A DNA stretch of 57,593 nucleotides from Myxococcota bacterium. Its GTDB lineage: Bacteria > Myxococcota_A > Polyangia > JAAYKL01. The translations under genes were made by a program, and so were the position numbers. The first letter of the stretch is position 1. Each line of letters opens with the position of its first letter. The stretch lies in NCBI GenBank assembly GCA_028278265.1, contig JANQET010000163.1, positions 1-57,593 on the forward strand, read 5' to 3'. Positions 41,798-50,163 of the stretch are shown here, in pieces. The notes under the pieces were generated by a model that was given only the letters and a program-made list of their open reading frames with translations, was not told the origin of the DNA and searched no databases.

Positions 41798-43245
41798 CCC
41801 ATCCTCCTTTTTCCAATGAAAAACAGTCCCAAGAACAGCCCCAGTAACGCACTCAACCCACATCCCGCGGCGAGGGGTTTGGGGCCGATGGTGACGAGAA
41901 GCGCGGCAAATCCGGCGAAATGAAACAGCCCGCTGCGCAGAGCGGTGAGGGTGCCCGCATCTTCCTGGACCGCTGCGGCCAGGGTGGGCCCCACCGCGTA
42001 GTACGCTTTGATGAGCTGGGATCCGCCGGGCGTTTCGGCGAGGAAGCGATCTCTGAACTGACGCAGCACCCGCACCACCGGATGGTCGTACGATCCGTAG
42101 GCCGCCGTTGCGATGAAACAGAAATTGCCGCCCCCCTTGCCCCCGGCACCGCTGTAGATGTCGTAGAAGTCGACGGTTTCGGTGGGGGTGGCGCAAACCC
42201 ATTGAGAGATGACCGAGGGATTGTTGTAATCGTCGAGCGCAACCACCCCGAATTTGTAGGTTTTGCTGTTGAGCAGATTGGTTATTTTGGTCGACCGTCC
42301 GGCAGAGACGAAATCGGCCGAGTCCTTCAGGGTGGTGGTGAACACACCGCCGGTGTCAAAGCCCACGTTGGCGCATTGAACCAAACAGTCCACCTCATTG
42401 TTGGAGTCGGTGTCCTGGGCCGCTGCTCGGCACGGCTTGCCTGCCATCACCGGTGGCGCGGCGGTATCCGTATCCGTGTCGGTATCGGTGTCCGTATCGC
42501 CGTCGGTATCGGTGTCCGTATCGCCGTCCGTATCGGCATCGGTGTCCGCGTCGGTATCCGTGTCAGAATCCGTATCCGTATCGGCGTCCGTGTCGGTATC
42601 GCTGTCCCCGCCGGCGTCGGCACAGTCCCAGAAGATCACGTAGAAACCGCCCACATCTTCGGTTCCCGAGCCCGCGTCCGGATCGGACTGCTCCCCCTCG
42701 ACTTGCCAGATCACCTCGGTCGATCCGTCGCCGAAGTGGGCTTCGACATTGATCGGCGCCAGGGGCTGATCCATGTGAGTGCTCATGTCCAACGCCGTAT
42801 CGGCCCAGAGGGCACCGGGTTGGTCCTGATCCTGACCGGCCTGCTCCAGCAAGGCGACCCAGATTTTGGCGCTGGATGCGGTGGCACAATCCCCGGGGCC
42901 GCTGATGTCGAGCACGGTTTCGATCGGAAGGACAAACACCGTGCCGTTGGTCGGTGCAAAATTCTCCAACTCCGTGCAGCCGTCAGGGGTTTCCGGACAG
43001 TTCGTTCCACGATAAACATATAACTCTTTTCCGGTGGTCTCGTCGAAATCTTCGATGGTAATCGTAAATTCGATGTCGATGGAGCTGGTGCAATCGTGCA
43101 GATTGATTTCATCGAAATTGGGGGACGATAGACCGAGTGAATTGCTGCTGCGTCCGGTCGCTTCGATCTTTACCCCCATCGCCGTGAGCGGTAGGAGCAT
43201 CCCCAGGGTCATTACAAAGATGGAAATTATCGAGTTTTTCGTCAT
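41794..43245 (-). CDS. Secreted protein with Asp-rich linker and CFI-box C-terminal domain
   Basis: A 483-residue exported protein. A signal peptide is followed by a beta-rich domain (about 25-215), then about 45 residues of Asp-Thr/Ala/Ser/Gly repeats, a Cys-containing fibronectin-like segment and the CFI-box region (FCFIATAAYGSYDHPVVRVLRQFRDRFL) with a C-terminal hydrophobic stretch ending in KRRMG. CFI-box domains are a recurrent C-terminal module on surface proteins and are thought to take part in sorting or anchoring. It opens the operon with the barrel protein, truA and purA. The function of the N-terminal domain is unknown. Confidence 0.85.
   Translation of the reverse strand: MTKNSIISIFVMTLGMLLPLTAMGVKIEATGRSSNSLGLSSPNFDEINLHDCTSSIDIEFTITIEDFDETTGKELYVYRGTNCPETPDGCTELENFAPTNGTVFVLPIETVLDISGPGDCATASSAKIWVALLEQAGQDQDQPGALWADTALDMSTHMDQPLAPINVEAHFGDGSTEVIWQVEGEQSDPDAGSGTEDVGGFYVIFWDCADAGGDSDTDTDADTDTDSDTDTDADTDADTDGDTDTDTDGDTDTDTDTDTDTAAPPVMAGKPCRAAAQDTDSNNEVDCLVQCANVGFDTGGVFTTTLKDSADFVSAGRSTKITNLLNSKTYKFGVVALDDYNNPSVISQWVCATPTETVDFYDIYSGAGGKGGGNFCFIATAAYGSYDHPVVRVLRQFRDRFLAETPGGSQLIKAYYAVGPTLAAAVQEDAGTLTALRSGLFHFAGFAALLVTIGPKPLAAGCGLSALLGLFLGLFFIGKRRMG
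42463..42608 (-). repeat. Asp-Thr/Ala/Ser/Gly linker repeat
   Basis: A degenerate hexanucleotide repeat encoding the acidic linker of the CFI-box protein, similar in codon pattern to those at 21811-21936 and 24457-24681. Confidence 0.8.
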
Positions 43246-43429
43246 GGCTCGGTATATTTAGCAAGAACCAAACCAAACTGCGAGGTTTTTTACGGCGAGC
43301 GTTTTCGACTCTTGGGCAGTCGATTTTGTGACAAATTGGCAAAACCGTTAGAAAATCGTTGCCTTTCCGTCGGACCGACCCGGGCGGCGCTGCCCCGTCT
43401 GTCCGGGATCGCGCCAAAAAACGATCTAA

Positions 43430-44287
43430 ATGATATTTAAACTACCGAAATTATGGTACATCTCGGCGATGATCAAGGCGGCGATTCTGGCGCGACTCAA
43501 CTGGTTGTGGGCCATCGTTCTTGTTGTCGGCGTCGTCGAGGTGGCGCTGCAGTGGCAAATCCCCCAAGGCGAACCGCGGCCGGCTGATTGGAAAAAAGCG
43601 GCCCGGGCGATTGCCGCCGAGAAGCAGCCGCACGATCTCGTCGTCATCGCACCCCATTGGGCCGGCCAGGGCAGAATGTACCTCGGGCAGCTGATGCCCC
43701 TCAGGGATCTGGGGCGATTCGATACCGCGATCTACGACCGCATTTTCGAGGTTTCCGTGGGCAAGGCCCGCTCCAATGAGACGTTAAACCTGGTTGCAGA
43801 GAGCGAAACCCGCTTCGGCAATATCACCCTGCGGCGCTACCGGCTCCCCCCCAAGGCGGAAGTGGTCTACAGTTTCTCCAATCAGATGAACGAGGCCGTC
43901 GCCCACGGATTCAGGCGCCGGGAGGCACGGGTGATGATCGACCATTGGTTCCAGCCCCGCTGGGTGATACCGATTCCCCTGAGCGGAAACACCGCATCCC
44001 TCAGTTTTGACAACGTGCCCCTCGACGGGGTGCTGCGCGGCTATGGGATCGTCGATTATCGCCACGGGCGGCACAATAAAGGTGGACCCGTCATGTTGTC
44101 GATTTACGTCGACGAAAAGAAGATCGGCACGCACGAAGTAGCCAATTTCGGGCCGCTGGCACCGTTTCAATTCGAGCTTCCCGGAGATGTGGGGCGGGTG
44201 CGTTTTGCAGTCAAAGCACCGGACGCCTTCAACCGGCAGTTCGGCATGATCGCCCACGTCTTGCGGCGGCCCGGGGGAGATCGATGA
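43430..44287 (+). CDS. Membrane-anchored periplasmic protein beside a GT39 transferase
   Basis: A 285-residue protein with one N-terminal helix (LNWLWAIVLVVGVVEVALQW) and an otherwise soluble, probably periplasmic part. The segment starting DWKKAARAIAAEKQPHDLVVIAPHW resembles the loop near the C-terminus of GT39-type membrane glycosyltransferases (DW..AA..I.....DLVV). The remaining part looks like a beta-rich carbohydrate-binding domain. The second ATG at 43469 is an equally possible start. The stop overlaps the next ATG (ATGA), so it is translated together with that transferase. It may be a detached accessory domain of the transferase. Confidence 0.6.
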   Translation: MIFKLPKLWYISAMIKAAILARLNWLWAIVLVVGVVEVALQWQIPQGEPRPADWKKAARAIAAEKQPHDLVVIAPHWAGQGRMYLGQLMPLRDLGRFDTAIYDRIFEVSVGKARSNETLNLVAESETRFGNITLRRYRLPPKAEVVYSFSNQMNEAVAHGFRRREARVMIDHWFQPRWVIPIPLSGNTASLSFDNVPLDGVLRGYGIVDYRHGRHNKGGPVMLSIYVDEKKIGTHEVANFGPLAPFQFELPGDVGRVRFAVKAPDAFNRQFGMIAHVLRRPGGDR

Positions 44288-45954
44288 ACGGTCCGTCGAC
44301 CGATGCCCGACAGGGGATCCACCTGCCCGCTGTGGTGGTCGCCAGCGCCTACTTGGCCCTGTTGTTGATCACCGCGAGGCCGGTCGGCTTTTCCCGGGAT
44401 GAGGGATTTTACTTCAAGGCGGCCCGCAGCTACCAGGGCTGGTTCTCCGTGTTGTTCGATGAGCCGGGCCGGGCATTTCGGCGCGAATCAGTGGACAAAC
44501 ACTGGCGATACAATCACGAACACCCCGCCTTGATGAAGGTGCTGTTCGGCTTCAGCCATCGGCTGTTTCACCAGTCCCTCGGTCTGTTGTCACCGTCGAC
44601 TGCTTACCGGCTGCCCGGAATGGTCGCGGCGGCGATGGTAATTTACCTGCTCTTCGTCTGGGGAGCGCAGCTGTATGGACGACCGATCGGGCTCTTCGCC
44701 GCTCTGGCCTTCGGGTTTTTGCCGCGGGTGTTCTATCACGCTCATCTCGCCTGTTTCGATGTGGCGATCACCGCGGCGTGGTTACTGGTCTGCTATTTGT
44801 ATTGGCGTTCCCTCAGCTCCTGGCGGTTCGGACTGGCCGCCGGGGCGGCCTTTGGCGTGGCTATCTGCGTCAAGCTCAACGCTTTCTTTTTGCCGTTCCT
44901 ACTCGGGTTGCACTACCTGGTGCTGCTGGCGCATCGACGTCGGCGACTCGGGCGGTTGGCCTTCAAGGATGGGCCCAAACCCTGGGCCTTCCTCTTCGGC
45001 CTTCTGGTTGCGCCGCCCATTTTTTTGCTGCATTGGCCCTGGCTCTGGTTCGACACCTTTACGCGGTTGGGCCGGTACGTGGGATTTCATGCCGCCCACG
45101 CCCACTACAACACCGCCTGGTTCGGCGAAAATATCATCGGTCCACCGACGCCGTTGAGCTTGCCGGTGGTGATGACCCTGCTGACGGTGCCTTCGGTGAT
45201 TGTGCTGTTGTTTGTGGCCGGTGCACTGGTGCGCCTGCGGCACTACGTCGGCCGGCGGTTGGACCAGCGACTGTGGTCTTTTTGGCCGACCTTTGGGCCT
45301 CCCTCGCAAAACGGGCTCGACCTATTGGTCTGGTTTTCAGTGATCTTTCCCATCGCGTTGATCAGCATGCCCCACGTACCCATCTTCGGTGGGACCAAGC
45401 ACTGGATGCCGGCCTACCCGTTCGTCGCGCTGGTGGCGGGTATCGGCGTCTCCCATCTCATCGCCACCGTGGCCAACGGCCTGCCCCGGTTGCCCCGCCG
45501 GGTGGTGCAGACACTGGTGGTCATCGCCCTGCTCGTTCCTGCGGTGCAGCAGAGTCTCACCGCACATCCCCACGGATTGGCCAGTTATGTCCCCTTGGCC
45601 GGCGGGGCGCCAGGGGCCGCATCACTGGGGATGACCCGGCAGTTCTGGGGGTACACCACGGCCGGGATCGCTCCGTGGCTCAACGAAAATGCGCCCCAGG
45701 GCAGCACGGTCTTTTTTCACGACACCTCTGCGCCCTCAGTGGAAATGTTTCGGCGAGAGAGCATCGTTCGCCCGGATCTGCAATCCGCGCGGCTGCGCCG
45801 AGCGGACTATGCACTGGTTCACCACGAGCTGCACATGATCATGGTCGAGGCCTGGATCTGGAGCGACTTTCGCACCCATATTCCCGCCCATGTACTGACC
45901 TACCAGGGGGTGCCCCTGGTCAGTGTCTACCGCCGACCCTCCGAGACTCGGTAG
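44284..45954 (+). CDS. GT39/ArnT-like membrane glycosyltransferase
   Basis: A 556-residue integral membrane protein with about 11 helices. The first periplasmic loop has the acidic motif SRDEGFYFKAA typical of GT-C enzymes (protein mannosyltransferase/ArnT group), which use polyprenyl-phosphate sugar donors. NHEHPALMKVLFG is also characteristic. The C-terminal soluble part is about 90 residues long. The gene end overlaps the convergent transglutaminase gene by 35 bases. Targets could be lipid A, polysaccharide or surface proteins such as the Thr-rich linkers in this window. Confidence 0.88.
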   Translation: MNGPSTDARQGIHLPAVVVASAYLALLLITARPVGFSRDEGFYFKAARSYQGWFSVLFDEPGRAFRRESVDKHWRYNHEHPALMKVLFGFSHRLFHQSLGLLSPSTAYRLPGMVAAAMVIYLLFVWGAQLYGRPIGLFAALAFGFLPRVFYHAHLACFDVAITAAWLLVCYLYWRSLSSWRFGLAAGAAFGVAICVKLNAFFLPFLLGLHYLVLLAHRRRRLGRLAFKDGPKPWAFLFGLLVAPPIFLLHWPWLWFDTFTRLGRYVGFHAAHAHYNTAWFGENIIGPPTPLSLPVVMTLLTVPSVIVLLFVAGALVRLRHYVGRRLDQRLWSFWPTFGPPSQNGLDLLVWFSVIFPIALISMPHVPIFGGTKHWMPAYPFVALVAGIGVSHLIATVANGLPRLPRRVVQTLVVIALLVPAVQQSLTAHPHGLASYVPLAGGAPGAASLGMTRQFWGYTTAGIAPWLNENAPQGSTVFFHDTSAPSVEMFRRESIVRPDLQSARLRRADYALVHHELHMIMVEAWIWSDFRTHIPAHVLTYQGVPLVSVYRRPSETR

Positions 45955-48085
45955 GGGCATCGGGGCGGTCGGTCTGCGACGACAAGGTGTCGATAGCGGC
46001 TTTGAGCCGATTGGCCTCTTCGAGGGGGAGCTGTTCGGATCCAAAGCGTACCGCGTTGTAGCGCGCTGTGATCAGCGCCAGGCGATCGGCCAATAGCGGA
46101 TCCACTTGTCGGATGATGTCGAGGTGCTCCAGCGGTGTCGACATCGGTGCGCGGGGATGGCCCAGCCGGGTGAGCCGGCGATCCAAGCGGTGGTAGAGTT
46201 TGGTCGCTATCGTCAGGGAGCGCCGCGAACTGCCATGACCGGCATGCCGACGGAACCGGATGCGGTTGCGGCGGGCCCATTTGATCGCCAGCCAAAAGAG
46301 CAGCATCACCGGAGGGATCGCCAGGAGCCAGAGCAGCGGAGGTCGATTGCCTATGTTGACGAGTCGGTTTTTTTCGGCGAACCGTTTGATATTCGAGAGC
46401 AAGGAGATCTGGGAGGCCGCGTCGTAGCCGATGATGTATTTGTGCCAACGCATGCGCAACGCATCCAGCGCCAGGGTGATTGCCGGTGGCTTTCGCCGAA
46501 CCATCGCTCCCTCGGCGGCGGGGGTGGCGTCGAAGGTTTGCCAGGCCTGATTGAGGTACGCTTCGGTCCAGGAGTGGGCGAATCGCTTGCGGACCGCGTA
46601 GAATTGGCCGACCGTGTTCCAGTCTGCACCGGAAAATCCTGACGCGGCGCGGGCCGGTATCCCAATCGTCCGCAGCATGAGGGTCAGCGCAGTGGCAAAA
46701 TGCTCACAGGTCCCCGTCTTGCGGGCGAACAAGAACCGATCGAGCGGAGTGGCGGCCAAGGCGTTTCGCGGATCGTCGGCCAGGCGAGTGGCATAGCGAT
46801 AGTCCTGTCTCAGCCCGCGGATCACTCGGGTAATCTGTTGGCTGCGGGATCCTTGACCGGCATAGGTTTGGGCCAACCGGGCCAGCCGGGACGCGTTCGG
46901 CGGCAGCTGCAAGTAATCATTGTCCGGTCCCGGGGGGTCGCCAAAGGGGGGGGCGCCGGAGTGATAGACCCGGTACTGCAGTCCCACCTTGGCCTTGTCG
47001 TGGTAGCGAAGCATGCCCAAGGCGTTGCGTTGCAAGCGGCGGGCCCGCATCGTGCCGCCGGAGGCAATGGGGTAGGTGACGATTTCGGCGGTGCCTTCGG
47101 GGATGAACAGCACCGGGGGATCGATCGATTCCAGCAATACTTCGTAGCCAATCGATCGGCGGGTAGCATCCGGGGTGAGCCGATAGACCCCCCGCCGTCC
47201 GGCCGCGCGCGTCCACTGTTTCTGTTGTTGGCGCCAAGTGCGGTTTTGGTACGTATCGAATACGGCACCGCGTAGGCGAATCGGGAGGTGATCCGGACGC
47301 CCCCGCCCCTTCTGCGTGAGTTCCTGCTGCTCCAGCGGTTCGAGCCTGATCAGTACGGTCTCTTCGGTGCGCAGCAAGTCCATGTCCCCTAGGGTCATGC
47401 GGTCGGTGAATCCCACCGCGTTTTCACTGCGGGGCAGGCGGCCCAAAAAGCCGAAGCCGAGTCGAGGAAAGCTGACGAACAACAGGGCGGTGATCAGCAA
47501 CACCGGACCACTGAGCAATGTCGCGCTGACCAGGGTGCGCCAGGTGATGATCCGCTTGGAGTTGAACAGCCGTTCGAGGGTGGATCGGGCGTCGATGCGT
47601 TTGCTCGTGCCGAAGCGTTTCTCCATCTCACTGCGCAGGTGGGTCAGGATGAGCATCGGGGGTGAGAGCACGAGAAAGGCGACGAAGCTGATCGCGTACG
47701 ACAGGTCATCGAGGGCGATGGTCGAAGCGATAATCTGTAAAAAGGAGAGGATCGTGATCTGCTGATAGTCAGCGGACCATCCCCGACTGCAGAGCTTTAC
47801 CCCCAGAAGCACCAATGAGAACTCCATCCCCAGTCGGGCCATCGGCGTCCCGATCACCACCAATCGGATCAGCTGCAGGGCGAGGATGATGATCACCACG
47901 GCGACGATTCGGGGCCGATAACCCGGGTTGCGCGTCAATGGGGCCTCGAGCCACCACCCGCCGAGAAACAGCAGGGCGAACAGCACCGACCATTCGATGC
48001 CGACCTCCATCGAAAACATCAGTGGCGTTGCGGCGACGCCGGCCAACACGAAGGAGAGCAGTTTGTGTGCGGCGGCAAATTTCAT
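45920..48085 (-). CDS. TgpA-like membrane transglutaminase
   Basis: A 721-residue protein. About six N-terminal helices (1-225) of the DUF3488/TgpA type precede a periplasmic transglutaminase-like domain with the catalytic triad Cys (KTGTCEHFATAL), His (FAHSWTEAY) and Asp (FDATP), then a further helix (about 598-618) and a cytoplasmic tail. It is the last gene of the MoxR-DUF58-TgpA set and overlaps DUF58 by four bases. The family often appears with MoxR chaperone-like ATPases; the substrate is unknown. Confidence 0.93.
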   Translation of the reverse strand: MKFAAAHKLLSFVLAGVAATPLMFSMEVGIEWSVLFALLFLGGWWLEAPLTRNPGYRPRIVAVVIIILALQLIRLVVIGTPMARLGMEFSLVLLGVKLCSRGWSADYQQITILSFLQIIASTIALDDLSYAISFVAFLVLSPPMLILTHLRSEMEKRFGTSKRIDARSTLERLFNSKRIITWRTLVSATLLSGPVLLITALLFVSFPRLGFGFLGRLPRSENAVGFTDRMTLGDMDLLRTEETVLIRLEPLEQQELTQKGRGRPDHLPIRLRGAVFDTYQNRTWRQQQKQWTRAAGRRGVYRLTPDATRRSIGYEVLLESIDPPVLFIPEGTAEIVTYPIASGGTMRARRLQRNALGMLRYHDKAKVGLQYRVYHSGAPPFGDPPGPDNDYLQLPPNASRLARLAQTYAGQGSRSQQITRVIRGLRQDYRYATRLADDPRNALAATPLDRFLFARKTGTCEHFATALTLMLRTIGIPARAASGFSGADWNTVGQFYAVRKRFAHSWTEAYLNQAWQTFDATPAAEGAMVRRKPPAITLALDALRMRWHKYIIGYDAASQISLLSNIKRFAEKNRLVNIGNRPPLLWLLAIPPVMLLFWLAIKWARRNRIRFRRHAGHGSSRRSLTIATKLYHRLDRRLTRLGHPRAPMSTPLEHLDIIRQVDPLLADRLALITARYNAVRFGSEQLPLEEANRLKAAIDTLSSQTDRPDAPTESRRVGGRH

Positions 48086-49176
48086 GGTGCTCGCTGACGG
48101 CGGGGGGCGACCGCCATCTCGTCCAGTCGACGACCGCGGCCGATCGTCCCTGCCCGTTGACCCAGCAACAGAGCCCCCCGGGCCCGGCCGCGGGGGGGCG
48201 GTGAGCGACCGTCGGTGGTCACTTCGAGGAGTGCCAGGTGCTCCAACTGGGCGATCGCCTCACGCTTCTCCCGCGCTTCGATGATCCTCTCCGGCCCGGT
48301 GATCAGCCGCACGACCCCGCCCGAGTCCAACACGTCGCGGACAATCGTGCCGGCGATGCGAATGTTGTGCTCCAACTCGAGCCGCGCGGGAGTGCTGTCC
48401 TCTCTCAGCGCTGGATCGAGTACGATCTCGACTAGACCGCGGGGTTCGGCGTGGTTCTCTCTGACGAGCAATCGACTCAACCGGGCCGATGAGCGCCAAT
48501 GGATATTGCGGGGATCATCACCGGGGGAGATGTCTCGCAACTCCAAGAACTCCTGTCCGGGACCCCGTTGATCGGTTAACAAACCGTTTTCTCCTCCGGC
48601 CGCCAGCTGATGGGCCAACCGCAGGGGGAGGCGCGCCGGCAACACGATGATGTCGTCGGTCAGCGCAAAGAAGCGGCGCTTCTCGAACAGGCCGAAAGGG
48701 TAGCGCGTCGAGGCCATCGTCCCGCTGAAATGGGAGCGCCCGCGTTCATGTCGCTCGCAGTGGTAGGCGATCGCTTGGGACTCTCCCGGAGCAAGGCGCA
48801 AGAAGAAACAGCGCCGGCGAAACGGCTGTCCGTCGATTTCGTCCCGCAGCTCAACACTGAACGAGGTGGTGTGGGCCTTGCCGTTGTGCAATTTGAGCTC
48901 CACAGCGAAACTCGCTTCGGCCTCGACCCGTCGAGGAAGCTGGCGGGAGATCGTCAGCCCGCGCAGTGCAATTTCCGACAGAATGCCGCTGACGATGATC
49001 AGACCTAGCATCAAGCCGAGCACCAAAAAAAGGAGATTGTTGTTCGTATTGACCGCGGCAAAACCGACCCCCAGGGTGACGCCGACATAGACCTTCCCCT
49101 CGCGGGTGAAGGAGAGTCCTCGCGGAAACAAACGCCGTTTTAAGGTGACCCACCGATTCGGTCGGTTTGCTGTCAC
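48082..49176 (-). CDS. DUF58 domain membrane protein
   Basis: A 364-residue protein with two adjacent N-terminal helices (about 28-70) and the DUF58 signature (ELRDISPGDDPRNIHWRSSARLSRLLVREN), a VWA-related domain commonly serving as the MoxR partner. It starts with GTG at 49176, overlapping the MoxR stop by four bases (GTGA), and ends overlapping the transglutaminase ATG. Together the three genes form the conserved MoxR-DUF58-TgpA module. Confidence 0.93.
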   Translation of the reverse strand: MTANRPNRWVTLKRRLFPRGLSFTREGKVYVGVTLGVGFAAVNTNNNLLFLVLGLMLGLIIVSGILSEIALRGLTISRQLPRRVEAEASFAVELKLHNGKAHTTSFSVELRDEIDGQPFRRRCFFLRLAPGESQAIAYHCERHERGRSHFSGTMASTRYPFGLFEKRRFFALTDDIIVLPARLPLRLAHQLAAGGENGLLTDQRGPGQEFLELRDISPGDDPRNIHWRSSARLSRLLVRENHAEPRGLVEIVLDPALREDSTPARLELEHNIRIAGTIVRDVLDSGGVVRLITGPERIIEAREKREAIAQLEHLALLEVTTDGRSPPPRGRARGALLLGQRAGTIGRGRRLDEMAVAPRRQRAP

Positions 49177-50120
49177 AGGGGGATCTCCACCGAGGCGAGG
49201 ATGTCACCGATGGCGCGGGCGGCCATCTCCCGTTCGCCGCCGTCGTGCCAGTTGGTGCCCTTGGGAATGACCCGGTGGGCCAACACCGGAACGGCCAACT
49301 CCTTGATGTCGTCGATCAGGCAGTAGTCCCGATCGCGGACAAAGGCCAGTGCCCGGGCGGCCCGGTGCAGCGCCATCCCTCCCCGTGGCCCCACCCCCAG
49401 CTCGAGGAGATCGGTGTCTCGGGTGCGTCGGATCAGTTCCATAATGTAGTCGACAATCGCATCATCGACTCGAATTTGATCAATGGCCCGTACAATCCCT
49501 TGAGCCTCTGCCGGAGCAATCACCGGGGTCAGCGCCTCCACGGGATCGTCCAGTGTGGATCGGGCGATCACTTGCCGTTCGGCGGCGATCTTGGGGTAGC
49601 CCATTGAAATGCACATCATGAACCGATCGAGCTGGGACTCGGGAAGGGGATAGGTCCCGTGGTGTTCCTCCACGTTTTGCGTCGCCATGACCATGAACGG
49701 CCGGGGCAGATCCAGCTGGCTGCCGTCGACTGAAATGCGACCCTCGCTCATGCATTCGAGCAGGGCGGATTGGGTTTTGGGGGTGGCGCGGTTGATCTCG
49801 TCGGCGAGCACCACATTGCCGAAAATCGGACCCGGCTTAAAGGAAAACTCGCTGGATTTGGTCTCCCAGACCGATACCCCCGTGATATCGGCGGGCAGCA
49901 GATCGGAGGTGAATTGAATGCGGCGAAATTCGCCCCCGGAGGCGCGCGCCAGCGCCCGGGCCAGCGTGGTTTTACCCACCCCGGGAACGTCCTCGATGAG
50001 CAGGTGACCGCTGGCCAGGAAGGTGCAGACAGCCTGTTCGATCGCCCGTTGTTGACCGAGCAGCGCGCGTTCGACCATCTGGACGAGCTGACGTGTGGCC
50101 TGTTGAATTTTCGAGCTCAA
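49173..50120 (-). CDS. MoxR-family AAA+ ATPase
   Basis: A 315-residue AAA+ ATPase with Walker A (GVGKTTLARALA), a MoxR-typical stretch (FRRIQFTSDLLPADITG), Walker B (VVLADEINRATPKTQSALLE) and sensor motifs (MATQNVEEHHGTYPLPESQLDRF). MoxR proteins act as chaperone-like remodelers of VWA-type partners. The start is TTG at 50120, supported by AGGAG six bases upstream. It follows the second histidine kinase by 43 bases, so the two kinases and this module are probably one transcript. Confidence 0.93.
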   Translation of the reverse strand: MSSKIQQATRQLVQMVERALLGQQRAIEQAVCTFLASGHLLIEDVPGVGKTTLARALARASGGEFRRIQFTSDLLPADITGVSVWETKSSEFSFKPGPIFGNVVLADEINRATPKTQSALLECMSEGRISVDGSQLDLPRPFMVMATQNVEEHHGTYPLPESQLDRFMMCISMGYPKIAAERQVIARSTLDDPVEALTPVIAPAEAQGIVRAIDQIRVDDAIVDYIMELIRRTRDTDLLELGVGPRGGMALHRAARALAFVRDRDYCLIDDIKELAVPVLAHRVIPKGTNWHDGGEREMAARAIGDILASVEIPL

Positions 50121-50163
50121 ATGATCTCCTCATACCTCCGCCGAGCGGAAGAGTTGTCGCGCC

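Noticed and set aside
41798-42202. 135-codon N-terminal extension of the outer-membrane barrel gene
   Set aside because: It shadows the CFI-box gene; the ATG at 41797 has AGGAGG and starts a signal peptide.
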